From Acidobacteriota bacterium (GTDB lineage Bacteria; Acidobacteriota; HRBIN11), in NCBI GenBank assembly GCA_030550225.1, contig JAUQPV010000021.1:10001-18715 (forward strand): a stretch of DNA of 8,715 bases, given 5' to 3'. The stretch's first letter is position 1. Each line of letters starts with the position of its first letter. Under the pieces are notes generated by a model. The model was not told where the DNA came from and ran no database searches. It saw only the letters and a list, made by a program, of their open reading frames with translations. Of this stretch, positions 1-8,258 are shown piece after piece. The position numbers and the translations under genes were made by a program.

Positions 1-50
1 TCCGCCTGATAAGCGGGAGGTCAGTGGTTCAAATCCACTTAGGCCCACCA
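1..50 (+). tRNA. tRNA-Ile (GAU), 3' part, cut by window edge
   Basis: Only the anticodon arm, variable loop, T arm and acceptor 3' strand are present; the D arm and 5' acceptor strand lie outside the window. The anticodon stem pairs 1-5 with 13-17 around the loop CTGATAA, with anticodon GAT at 8-10. The T stem AGTGG/CCACT encloses TTCAAAT. The 3' end reads GGCCCACCA, so the CCA tail is encoded in the DNA. A tRNA-Ile(GAU)/tRNA-Ala(UGC) pair between 16S and 23S is the common arrangement of bacterial rRNA operons, which fits the 23S gene downstream. Confidence 0.93.
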
Positions 51-54
51 GCGT

Positions 55-127
55 GGGGGTATAGCTCAGCGGGGAGAGCGTCGGCTTTGCAAGCCGAAGG
101 TCGGCGGTTCGAATCCGCTTACCTCCA
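55..127 (+). tRNA. tRNA-Ala (UGC)
   Basis: A full cloverleaf can be drawn. The acceptor stem GGGGGTA (55-61) pairs with TACCTCC (120-126), with one G-U, and the discriminator A is at 127. The anticodon stem TCGGC/GCCGA (81-85/93-97) carries loop TTTGCAA with anticodon TGC at 88-90. The T arm GGCGG-TTCGAAT-CCGCT is at 103-119. The bases after the discriminator are CCC, so the CCA end is not encoded and must be added after transcription, unlike the tRNA-Ile 4 nt upstream. It is the second spacer tRNA of the rRNA operon. Confidence 0.97.
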
Positions 128-159
128 CCCGTGACCCCCCATCGAATGTTCTTTGACAA

Positions 160-202
160 CTGGGTCCAGGACAGCCGTGCGCCTTAGAACGTTGAGGTCA
201 AG
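160..202 (+). other. 23S leader, 5' arm of rRNA processing stem
   Basis: The spacer before 23S pairs with the trailer after it. Bases 160-177 pair with 4134-4151 (18 bp, one G-U), 180-189 with 4116-4125 (10 bp), and 191-202 with 4104-4115 (12 bp, including helix 1 of mature 23S). This is the long-range duplex expected as the RNase III substrate that releases pre-23S rRNA; the enzyme assignment comes from known rRNA biology. The short leader stretch TTCTTTGACAACTG just upstream resembles the usual pre-23S leader. Confidence 0.85.
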
Positions 203-736
203 GAAGAAAGGGTGTGCGGTGGATGCCTGGGCGCGGGCAGGCGATGAAGGGCGTGGCAGGCTGCGATAAGCCCGGGGGAGCCGCCTGCAGGCGTTGATCC
301 CGGGATGCCCGAATGGGGAAACCCGATGGCCGGAATGGGCCATCATCCCGGGCTGAATCCATAGGCCCGGGAGGCGAACCGGGGGAAGTGAACCATCTCA
401 GTACCCCGAGGAAGAGAAAGCAACCGCGATGCCCTTAGTAGCGGCGAGCGAACGGGGCACAGCCTAAACCGTCTCGGTGTCCAAGCGCAGGGGCGTTGCC
501 GAGGCGGGGTCGTGGGGCCCAGTCGGGCGGAGCCCTGCATCCGCCAGGGAGTTCCAAAACCGTGCCTTAGCCGAAGTGGTCTGGAAAGGCCCGCCACAGA
601 GGGTGATAGCCCCGTAGGCGAAAGGGCGACGGTCTTCCGGGACTGGGTACCCGAGTACCGCGGGACACGTGGAATCCTGCGGGAAGCCGGGAGGACCACC
701 TCCCAAGGCTAAACACTCGCCCGCGACCGATAGTGC

Positions 737-770
<34 letters not shown>

Positions 771-1346
771 GGCGAGGGGAGTGAAATAGAACCTGAAACC
801 GCACACCTACAAGCAGTGGAAGGCGGGACGCTGTCCCGCTGACCGCGTGCCTTTTGCAAAATGAGCCGGCTAGTTACGGTCCGCAGCGAGGCGAACCCCC
901 GAGGGGAGCCGTAGCGAAAGCGAGTCCGAATAGGGCGTTGAGTTGCGGGCCGTAGACGCGAAGCCGAGCGATCTATCCCTGCCCAGGGTGAAGTCCGGCT
1001 AACACCGGATGGAGGCCCGAACCGGTGAAGGAGGAAAACTTCTCGGATGAGGTGGGGATAGGAGTGAAAGGCTAATCAAGCTCGGTGATAGCTCGTTCTC
1101 CCCGAAATCGCTTTCAGGCGAGCCTCCCGGCGTGGGTCTCGGCGGTAGAGCACTGGATGGGCCAGGGGGCCGAAAGGCCTCTCATGTCCAACCAAACTCC
1201 GAATGCCGGGACGCCGGACCGGGGGAGTCAGACCGCGGGGGATAAGCTCCGTGGTCGAGAGGGGAATAGCCCAGACCGCCCGCTAAGGCCCCGAAACCCA
1301 GGCTTAGTGGGGAAGGAGGTCGGGTCGCGAAGACAGCCAGGAGGTA

Positions 1347-1394
<48 letters not shown>

Positions 1395-1999
1395 GAGCGG
1401 CCCGGCGCCGAAAATATAACGGGGCTCAAGCCTGGTGCCGAAGCGGCGGGTGCGCCCGGACTTCGGTCCGGACGCGCGGTAGGGGAGCGTTCCCAGTCGG
1501 CCGAAGTGGCCGCGTGAGCGCGGGTCCGACCCGGTAATAGCCATGGACGGCTGGGAAGTGACTCTGCCGGCATGAGTAGCGATAAGGGTGGTGGAAACCC
1601 ACCCCGCCGAAAGCCGAAGGTTTCCTGGGGAAGGTCAGTCCGCCCAGGGTTAGGCGGCCCCTAAGGTGAGGCCGAAAGGCGTAGCCGAAGGGCAGTGGGT
1701 CAACATTCCCACCCCACCTCGGGTGCATGGGCGAAGGGGGGACGCAGGAGGGTAGGCCGTCCGTCCCGACGGAATGGGGCGGTCGCGGGTGTCGCGGTGC
1801 CTCCAGGCAAATCCGGGGGCTGGGACTTCGAGTCCGGCCGCTAGGCTCGCGAGGCGGGGCGGCCTTCGGGCCAAACTGAACCGGCCGAACCCACACTGCC
1901 AGGAAAAGCCTCGTCGCTCCGTGCTCGGGGTGACCGTACCGCAAACCGACACAGGTTGGCGGGGTGAGAATCCTCAGGCGCACGGGTGAGACCCCGCTA

Positions 2000-2033
<34 letters not shown>

Positions 2034-2235
2034 GAAGGGGTGCCTCGCGTAGGGTGAGGACCCTCGCGGTCCGAGCCCGAGGAGGTCGCAGTGAAAGGGC
2101 CCTGGCGACTGTTTATCAAAAACACAAGGCTCTGCCAACTCGCAAGAGGCGGTATAGGGCCTGACGCCTGCCCGGTGCCGGAAGGTTAAGGGGACGGGTT
2201 AGCCGGTGCCTCCGGGCGCCGGCGAGGCTCGGAAC

Positions 2236-3171
<936 letters not shown>

Positions 3172-3606
3172 AGGCGTAACGACTGGGGCACTGTCTCAGC
3201 GGGGCGCCCGGCGAAATTGAAGTGGCCGTGAAGATGCGGTCTACCCGCGGCCAGACGGAAAGACCCCGTGAACCTTAACTGCAGCCTATCCCTGGGTTTT
3301 GGAGCGTCCTGCGCAGGATAGGTGGGAGCCTGCGAAGCGCCCCTTTCGGGGGGCGTGGAGGCGCCGGTGAGATACCACCCTGGACGCTTCGAAACCCTAA
3401 CCGGACCCCGTGCACCCGGGGACGGGACAAGGGTAGGTGGGTAGTTTGTCTGGGGCGGAAGCCTCCTAAACAGTAACGGAGGCGCCCAAAGCTCCCCTCA
3501 GGCGGTTTGGAAATCCGCCGTGGAGTGCAAGGGCACAAGGGGGGTTGACTGCGAGGCCGACGGGCCGAGCAGAGGCGAAAGCCGGGCCTAGTGATCCGGT
3601 GGTCCC

Positions 3607-3663
<57 letters not shown>

Positions 3664-3736
3664 CCGCCCAAGAGTCCACATCGACGGCGGGGTTTGGCAC
3701 CTCGATGTCGGCTCATCGCGTCCTGGGGCTGAAGCC

Positions 3737-3769
<33 letters not shown>

Positions 3770-3938
3770 CGGTACGTGAGCTGGGTTCAGAACGTCGCGA
3801 GACAGTTCGGTCCCTGTCTGCCGCGGGCGCTGGAGACTTGCGGGGGGCCGTTCCTAGTACGAGAGGACCGGAACGGGCCAGCCTCTGGTGTCCGGGTTGT
3901 GGCGCCAGCCGCAGCGCCCGGTAGCCATGCTGGTAAGC

Positions 3939-3969
<31 letters not shown>

Positions 3970-4103
3970 GCGCCCCAAGATGAGGTCTCCCTCCCGTCTG
4001 GGCAACCGGACGGGGTAAGGCCCCCGGGAGATGACCGGGTGGATAGGCCGGGTGTGGAAGCCCCGTAAGGGGTGAAGCTGACCGGTACTAATCGGCCGAG
4101 CGA

Positions 4104-4151
4104 CTTGACCTCAACTTCTAAGGCGTCTCCTATCGGCTGTCCTGGACTCAG
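4104..4151 (+). other. 23S trailer, 3' arm of rRNA processing stem
   Basis: This is the partner strand of the leader at 160-202. Segments 4104-4115, 4116-4125 and 4134-4151 pair with 191-202, 180-189 and 160-177. The short unpaired stretch 4126-4133 faces 178-179. The 23S-to-5S spacer then continues to 4196 with no tRNA gene in it. The segment TTCTAAGGCG (4116-4125) could alternatively pair with an identical copy of its partner found after 5S (4371-4380). Confidence 0.8.
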
Positions 4152-4196
4152 ATGTCTCTTCATCCCTCCATCACTTCCGTCACCTTTTTAAAAATT

Positions 4197-4318
4197 GGGT
4201 CGGGTGCCCATAGCGGCGGGGAAACGCCCGTTCCCATTCCGAACACGGAAGCTAAGCCCGCCAGCGCCGATGATACTGCGGGGGCAACCCCGTGGGAAAG
4301 TAGGTCGGTGCCCGGCCC
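4197..4318 (+). rRNA. rrf: 5S rRNA
   Basis: This is 122 nt of canonical 5S rRNA. Helix I pairs GGGTCGGG (4197-4204) with CCCGGCCC (4311-4318). The internal landmarks are CCCATTCCGAACACGGAAG (loop B to loop C), CGCCGATGATACTGC and GGGAAAGTAGGTCGGTGCC. The start may be 1-2 nt upstream. It is the last gene of the rRNA operon. Confidence 0.96.
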
Positions 4319-4364
4319 ACGCCCTTATCCCCCTACGCCCCGGAAAGTCCCGTCCGAATTTCTT

Positions 4365-4392
4365 GGGTTCCGCCTTAGAACCCCCCTCTTCC
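4365..4392 (+). terminator. Possible terminator after the rRNA operon
   Basis: The hairpin GGGTTC (4365-4370)/GAACCC (4378-4383) has a 7-nt loop CGCCTTA and is followed by a pyrimidine run (CCCTCTTCCC) rather than a clean T tract. It is placed between 5S and the convergent gene that ends at 4420, which is where an rRNA terminator is expected. The weak stem and missing U tract make this uncertain. The hairpin also contains the 11-nt copy of the 23S leader motif, so it may instead take part in processing. Confidence 0.35.
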
Positions 4393-4419
4393 CGGCTCCG
4401 TCACTCCGTCCCTTTATGT

Positions 4420-5340
4420 CTATAACCACGCCTCGGCCAGAGCCCACGCCGTCGGATTCGAGACATCCGAAAAGACCTGAAGGCCCCACAGGGCCTCGAT
4501 CAGTACTTCGATACCGTGGACGAACCGAGGACCGGGTCGGGAAAAGTAGGCATTGGCGTCAGCCGCCCACACGGCTCGTCGGCGGACGGCCCGAAGCCGG
4601 GACCACCCGGCGGGCGGACGAAGATGCAGAAGTTCTTGCAATACATCTGCCAGTTGATAGCCGCAGGGGACCAAGAAGATGGCATCCGGGTCGGCGGCCT
4701 CGACGTCGGCCCACGTGATCGTCCGAGAAGGACGACCGGCTTCGTTGAGGACATGCACGCCCCCGACCCACTCGACCATCTCGGGCGCCCAATGACCGGC
4801 GACCATCGGGGGATCCAGCCATTCCAGGAGGAGCACTCGCGGCCGATCCGGTGTCGGGGGTACTTGGCCGCGAAGAGCTTCCAGACGAGCTCGCAGACGG
4901 TCGACCCAAGCCTCAGCTTCGGCCATCCGACCCGTCGCCGCCCCGACTTGCCGGATGTCTTGGAAGATCCCTTCGATGGTCTCGGCCCGCAAGATGAGGT
5001 TCCGCACGGGCGGATGCAGGTGTAAGGCCGTATCGACCTGTCCCGGGGCGACGGCGCACACGCTACAGACACCCTGCGTGATGATGAGGTCAGGCTGAAG
5101 TTCGGCCAATAGGTCCGTTCGGACCCGAAAGTAGTTCCGACCCGCCCGATAGGCTTCGCTGACGAGCCGATGAATCTCGGCCGGCGGAAGCCCTTGGGGA
5201 AGCATGCTTTCGACGATGACGGCCTTGCCCCGGACTTCCGGTGGGAAATTACATTCGTATGTAACCCCCACCAGGTCGTCCAAGAGGCCTAAAGCACTCA
5301 CGATCTCCGTAGCGCTGGGGACCATCGAAACGATGCGCAT
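4420..5340 (-). CDS. BtuF-like cobalamin-binding (substrate-binding) protein
   Basis: This 306-residue protein belongs to the class III periplasmic-binding-protein fold family that binds vitamin B12 or Fe-chelates (cobalamin-binding group), by motif recognition. Visible signatures: N-terminal MRIVSMVPSATEIVSALGL; VTYECNFPPEV (26-36); PDLIITQGVCSVCAV (83-97, with Cys 92 and 95); LEWLDPPMVAGHWAPEMVEW (172-191); FLVPCGYQL (222-230); NAYFSRPGPRFVHGIEVL (263-280). A helical stretch at about 118-158 would be the backbone helix between the two lobes. ATG 5340 is chosen because GGAG lies 6 nt upstream; a TTG 12 nt earlier overlaps that site. There is no signal peptide, unlike exported BtuF of E. coli, so it may act in the cytoplasm or handle corrinoids other than as a transport receptor. 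No permease or ATPase gene is adjacent. It lies 67 nt downstream of the DUF2851 gene on the same strand. Confidence 0.85.
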   Translation of the reverse strand: MRIVSMVPSATEIVSALGLLDDLVGVTYECNFPPEVRGKAVIVESMLPQGLPPAEIHRLVSEAYRAGRNYFRVRTDLLAELQPDLIITQGVCSVCAVAPGQVDTALHLHPPVRNLILRAETIEGIFQDIRQVGAATGRMAEAEAWVDRLRARLEALRGQVPPTPDRPRVLLLEWLDPPMVAGHWAPEMVEWVGGVHVLNEAGRPSRTITWADVEAADPDAIFLVPCGYQLADVLQELLHLRPPAGWSRLRAVRRRAVWAADANAYFSRPGPRFVHGIEVLIEALWGLQVFSDVSNPTAWALAEAWL

Positions 5341-5365
5341 GGGACACTCCAAAATCCAAGAGATC

Positions 5366-5403
5366 GGTGTCGGGTGCTGGGTTTATGAGCCCACCGAACA
5401 CCC
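5366..5403. repeat. Small heptamer-type inverted repeat between two minus-strand genes
   Basis: The stretch reads as heptamers GGTGTCG and GGTGCTG, then GGTTTAT. It folds back as GGGTG (5372-5376)/CACCC (5399-5403) and TGGGTT (5378-5383)/AGCCCA (5388-5393) with loop TATG. It shares ATCGGTG at its left edge and GGTGCTGGGT (5373-5382) with the larger element at 8012-8080, so the two probably belong to one repeat type. It fills most of the 67-nt gap between the DUF2851 stop and the cobalamin-binding protein start. Confidence 0.5.
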
Positions 5404-5407
5404 TATC

Positions 5408-6706
5408 TTAGAAGCTTCCGGGTCCGCCTTCTCGGCCTCCAGGCTCCCGTAACGGGCAGCGGGGACAGGAGCGGACCGGCTCGTTGCAGACGAGGCTGTG
5501 AAACCCGTGAAGCCCCAACTGGACGAGGGGCGACCGCCGGGGCAGGTACGACTGCCACAGGCCGAATCGGACCCGGACAGCCCGTTGGACGGCGTCGTCC
5601 TCGAGGGGCCCCGTATGCAGAGCCTGCAAGGCCTCGAGTGACGGCATGACCCCGTAGGACCGTTCCCACAAGGCCATCGCTACGGGTACTACGGCATTCC
5701 ACCAAAGCGTCGTCCACCGTCCGAGGCCGACCAAACGGCCCCGCAGGCCGACGGTCCGGCCATCCGGTAAGCGCAAGCGTGAGCCCGGCCACGTCAGCCC
5801 AGTGTAGCCTTGAACGACGCCCCGCCACAAACGGCGCCACGCCGCCGGGTCGGCCACACCGTGGCGAAGGCCCGCCTCGGCCACCCGCAGAAGGTGGTCC
5901 ATCGGGTCCGGCTCTACCAGTCCGCATAGGACCGCCAGCCAGGCTAACCGCCGCCAGGGGTCCTGGGCCGGCCGATAAGGTCCCGGCCCGGCCGACCGGA
6001 TGCTATCCCCACGATGCCACCACAGGCGAACCAGGGCTTCCGGGCCTTCCCGAAGGGCGATGGCCCGAACCGTGGGCCAGTCGACGTCTCGGGCCAGGCC
6101 CTCCAGGACATGCTTGGCCTGCACGTAGCCGAGACCCCGGGCCAGGCTTCGGTACAACGTCTGCGCCGGTGCCTCCCCGCCGACGATGGCCCGGGCCGCC
6201 GACCGGGCCCGTTCACAGAGATAGACATGACCCATCTGCTCGACCCGTGCCCGTAAGGCCTCGCCATCCCACGTCGACAAGTACGTCAGACACATCGGGG
6301 CCGTCGGCCGTCGGGCACAGACGACCCCGACCGGAAATTCGGACCAGGCCGCCGGTGGGATGTAGGCCCGGAGAGCCAGCTCCGGAATCGCATCGGGACG
6401 GTCTCGATGATAGACGGCCCGGCCTGTCGATTCGTAAACGACGTGCAGGACGACCCGCCCATAACGCCGATCCGCCCCATGACCGTGGGCGAACCACTCG
6501 GCCGTCCTGAGATGGACCTCGACATCCCCGAATCGGACCGCTCCGTCGACCGTCAGGACGGCGGCCTGAAAGTCCGGCCCGGGACCGTAATTCCACCATC
6601 CTGGCCGGAGCACCCGGAGGACCCGCCCGTCGGTCGTCGTCATCGTCTCGGGCAAGCGCCACTGCCACAGCCAGACCTGATGGAGGACGGTCTCGAGTAT
6701 GTCCAT
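5408..6706 (-). CDS. DUF2851 family protein, function unknown
   Basis: This 432-residue protein matches the DUF2851 pattern. It begins MDILETVLHQVWLWQWRL, followed by TTTDGRVLRVLRPGWWN (23-39) and YGPGPDFQAAVLTVDG (40-55). Next come GDVEVHLRTAEWFAHGHGAD (60-79) and the hydrophobic strand VVLHVVYE (85-92). The D45, D61/E63/H65 and H74/H76 set looks like a possible nuclease-like or metal-binding centre; this is inference. The long middle is Arg- and Trp-rich and probably helical. The C-terminus carries C407-X6-C414-X2-C417 followed by PL, reminiscent of a metal-binding tail. ATG 6706 is chosen because family members start close to the VLHQVWL-like segment and AAGG precedes it. A longer frame to 6787 would read through the octamer repeat and lacks a ribosome site. 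No signal peptide or membrane segment is seen. It may be co-transcribed with the cobalamin-binding gene; no functional link is evident. Confidence 0.85.
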   Translation of the reverse strand: MDILETVLHQVWLWQWRLPETMTTTDGRVLRVLRPGWWNYGPGPDFQAAVLTVDGAVRFGDVEVHLRTAEWFAHGHGADRRYGRVVLHVVYESTGRAVYHRDRPDAIPELALRAYIPPAAWSEFPVGVVCARRPTAPMCLTYLSTWDGEALRARVEQMGHVYLCERARSAARAIVGGEAPAQTLYRSLARGLGYVQAKHVLEGLARDVDWPTVRAIALREGPEALVRLWWHRGDSIRSAGPGPYRPAQDPWRRLAWLAVLCGLVEPDPMDHLLRVAEAGLRHGVADPAAWRRLWRGVVQGYTGLTWPGSRLRLPDGRTVGLRGRLVGLGRWTTLWWNAVVPVAMALWERSYGVMPSLEALQALHTGPLEDDAVQRAVRVRFGLWQSYLPRRSPLVQLGLHGFHSLVCNEPVRSCPRCPLREPGGREGGPGSF

Positions 6707-6720
6707 AGCCTTCTGCCTTC

Positions 6721-6822
6721 GTGATGACGTGACGACGTGACGCAACCGGTCTAAGTCGCCGTCCTCGGGGATGGCCTCTTTCTGCATTCTGTCACGCCGT
6801 CACGTTGTTACGTCGTCACGAT
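6721..6822. repeat. Inverted array of tandem octamers
   Basis: The left arm is three octamers, GTGATGAC, GTGACGAC and GTGACGCA (6721-6744). The right arm is four, GTCACGCC, GTCACGTT, GTTACGTC and GTCACGAT (6791-6822). The arms 6721-6742 and 6798-6819 pair over 22 positions with no mismatch and three G-U wobbles when read as plus-strand RNA. The 55-nt spacer holds no obvious gene. The array sits 14 nt upstream of the DUF2851 start, in the gap between divergent genes, so it lies in the 5' region of both transcripts. Confidence 0.75.
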
Positions 6823-7036
6823 GCTTGAAAATCCTCCTGCTCGAAGGACCGGGAAAGCCGATGGGGCAGGATTCTCACAGACTGAACGACGATGTTGTGC
6901 AAGTTCGATGCCACTCATCCGTCGGACGGTCCGAGGGCCGTTTGGCTTTTCAGTCCTATCCGTTTACCGTATTTCCCGGTTGGCCGCTCTCGAACGACGA
7001 GAAAGGCCGAGCCGAATTTTCCGGGGAGAAAACACC
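6823..7036. other. Rest of the divergent intergenic gap
   Basis: These 214 nt complete the 330-nt gap between the divergent DUF2851 and membrane-protein genes. I see no RNA gene and no convincing promoter. A weak plus-strand candidate is TTTTCA (6947-6952), 17 nt, then TATTTC (6970-6975). The last bases hold the ribosome site GGGGAG (7023-7028) of the membrane protein. A frame from 6821 is open through the region, but its translation is Arg-rich and not protein-like, so it is not called. Confidence 0.4.
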
Positions 7037-7963
7037 ATGGCCTGGTACGGGTGGGCCGGACTGGTCGTGATCGTCTTGGCCAAGGTCGTCCGCTGGGCTG
7101 GTGCCCGCTACGGCGTCCTCCCGACCCTCCACCGATGGGTCGCCACGTGGTTTACGCCCATCGTCTGGTGGGGGTACATCCTGTTCTTGGACGCCTGGCT
7201 GGCCCGCCGGACACGTCGGTCCTTCATCCGAGACTACCCCGGCGAGTTCGTCTTCATGCTCGTCGCTTCTAACGTTTGCTGGCTGATTTTTGAGGACTAC
7301 AACCTGCTCCTGCGAAATTGGGTCTACCTGAACCTCCCAGAGAGCCTCATCGAGGAATGGGTCGGCTCCTTCTTTGCCTATGCGACCATCTTTCCGGGCA
7401 TCTTCTGGACGGCTTCGGCCATCGCCCAGCTCTTAGACGTGCCACTCCAGACAACTGCCCGACCCCTGTCGGCCCGGGCCCGGTGGCTGTCGATAAGCAT
7501 CGGCCTCTGGATGCTCCTGGGCCCCTTGGCCGTCCCCAACCGGTACCGACCCTACTTGTTTGCCCCCGTGTGGCTGGGCTTTATCTTCTTGCTCGACCCC
7601 ATCAACGAACGACTCGGCGGAGTCTCGCTCTTGGCCCAGGCAAAAGCCCGGAACTTCCGATGGGTCGGGACGCTCATGGCGGCCGGCTACGTCTGCGGGT
7701 TCCTCTGGGAGTACTGGAATTCCTGGGCCGAGACCCGATGGATCTATACGATTCCGTTCCCGACGATTTTCCGAATCTTCGAGATGCCCCTGCTGGGTTT
7801 CCTGGGATTCGGCCCCTTTGCCCTGGAGTGCTTCTGCATGTACGAGACGTGCCGCCTCGTCTGGCGACGGACGTTCCGACGGCCCCGGATGGCCGGGACG
7901 TTTCTGACGGAGGCGTCCGTGCGGTCCCTGGTCGGGCAAGAAGAGGGGGCAGTAAGCCCATAA
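7037..7963 (+). CDS. Multi-pass integral membrane protein, function unknown
   Basis: This 308-residue protein is very rich in Trp, Phe and Leu. Hydrophobic segments lie at about 4-20, 38-55, 71-88, 110-133, 149-166, 173-187, 209-230 and 249-270, giving about eight membrane passes. Polar connections carry positive clusters (RRTRR at 57-61; RRTFRRPR at 277-284). Distinct charged or polar residues within or beside membrane segments are FEDYN (85-89), LLDPINERL (185-193), GFLWEYWNSWAETRW (221-235) and FEMPLLGFLGFGPFALECF (248-266). Glu 225, Glu 249 and Glu 264 in conserved-looking contexts suggest an enzyme or ion-handling site rather than a simple structural protein. This is inference, and I do not recognise a named family. 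The start ATG 7037 has GGGGAG 8 nt upstream; the longer frame upstream is not protein-like. It stands alone, followed by the repeat at 8004-8100. Confidence 0.85.
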   Translation: MAWYGWAGLVVIVLAKVVRWAGARYGVLPTLHRWVATWFTPIVWWGYILFLDAWLARRTRRSFIRDYPGEFVFMLVASNVCWLIFEDYNLLLRNWVYLNLPESLIEEWVGSFFAYATIFPGIFWTASAIAQLLDVPLQTTARPLSARARWLSISIGLWMLLGPLAVPNRYRPYLFAPVWLGFIFLLDPINERLGGVSLLAQAKARNFRWVGTLMAAGYVCGFLWEYWNSWAETRWIYTIPFPTIFRIFEMPLLGFLGFGPFALECFCMYETCRLVWRRTFRRPRMAGTFLTEASVRSLVGQEEGAVSP

Positions 7964-8003
7964 GGCAGTAAAACCCGCATGGATTCAGCCTTTCCGACCC
8001 TTC

Positions 8004-8100
8004 GAAAAATCGGTGCTGGGTGTTGGGTGTTAGGGCCCTTTTTTCAAGAACCCAACACCCAGCACCCAACACCAAACACCCATTCTGTCTGAAAAATCGG
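8004..8100. repeat. Inverted heptamer repeat flanked by a 10-bp direct repeat
   Basis: The left arm reads GGTGCTG, GGTGTTG, GGTGTTA, GGG (8012-8035). The right arm reads CCCAACA, CCCAGCA, CCCAACA, CCAAACA, CCC (8051-8081). Bases 8012-8034 pair with 8051-8073 with two mismatches and one G-U, around a loop containing CCCTTTTTT. GAAAAATCGG occurs at 8004-8013 and again at 8091-8100, bracketing the hairpin like a target-site duplication or a slippage remnant. It lies 40 nt after the membrane-protein stop and could also act as a transcript end, although no T run follows the 3' arm. Confidence 0.7.
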
Positions 8101-8174
8101 GCTTCCCGAGCGATGGGCAAGGTCGTCCCGACGCCATTCTCACGGGCCGAAGGGCTATGTTACCAGGGTGGGGG

Positions 8175-8203
8175 TTGACAGGGCCACCCCGTAGCTTTAT
8201 ATT
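8175..8203 (+). promoter_or_regulatory. Sigma-70 type promoter of groES
   Basis: TTGACA (8175-8180, a perfect -35) is followed by a 17-nt spacer and TATATT (8198-8203, 5 of 6 to the -10 consensus). The start of transcription would be near 8210, giving a leader of about 50 nt before the groES ATG. No CIRCE inverted repeat (TTAGCACTC-N9-GAGTGCTAA) overlaps it. Confidence 0.85.
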
Positions 8204-8219
8204 TTAGGGCTAAACATTC

Positions 8220-8238
8220 TTGAGTCTCCCCTACTCAA
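8220..8238. promoter_or_regulatory. Dyad in the groES leader
   Basis: TTGAGT (8220-8225) and ACTCAA (8233-8238) form a perfect 6-bp inverted repeat with a 7-nt spacer. It lies about 10 nt after the predicted transcription start and just upstream of the ribosome site. It could be an operator half-site pair or a small leader hairpin. It is not CIRCE, whose half sites have a different sequence and a 9-nt spacer. Confidence 0.35.
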
Positions 8239-8258
8239 TGCCACTCGGGAGGTGGTCT

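Noticed and set aside
5341..5407. Cobalamin riboswitch upstream of the BtuF-like gene
   Set aside because: The gap is only 67 nt and is filled by the heptamer stem-loop; no B12-box-like sequence is seen and a full riboswitch would not fit.
6707..6787. N-terminal extension of the DUF2851 protein to an ATG at 6787
   Set aside because: It would translate the octamer repeat, has no ribosome site, and adds residues before the family's usual N-terminus.
6821..7036. 72-codon N-terminal extension of the membrane protein
   Set aside because: The extension is Arg-rich and polar with no membrane or signal character, while ATG 7037 has a good ribosome site.
6721..8100. CRISPR array
   Set aside because: The repeats are contiguous 7-8 nt units without unique spacers and are arranged as inverted arms.
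8220..8238. CIRCE operator in front of groES
   Set aside because: The dyad halves are TTGAGT/ACTCAA with a 7-nt spacer, not the CIRCE halves with a 9-nt spacer.
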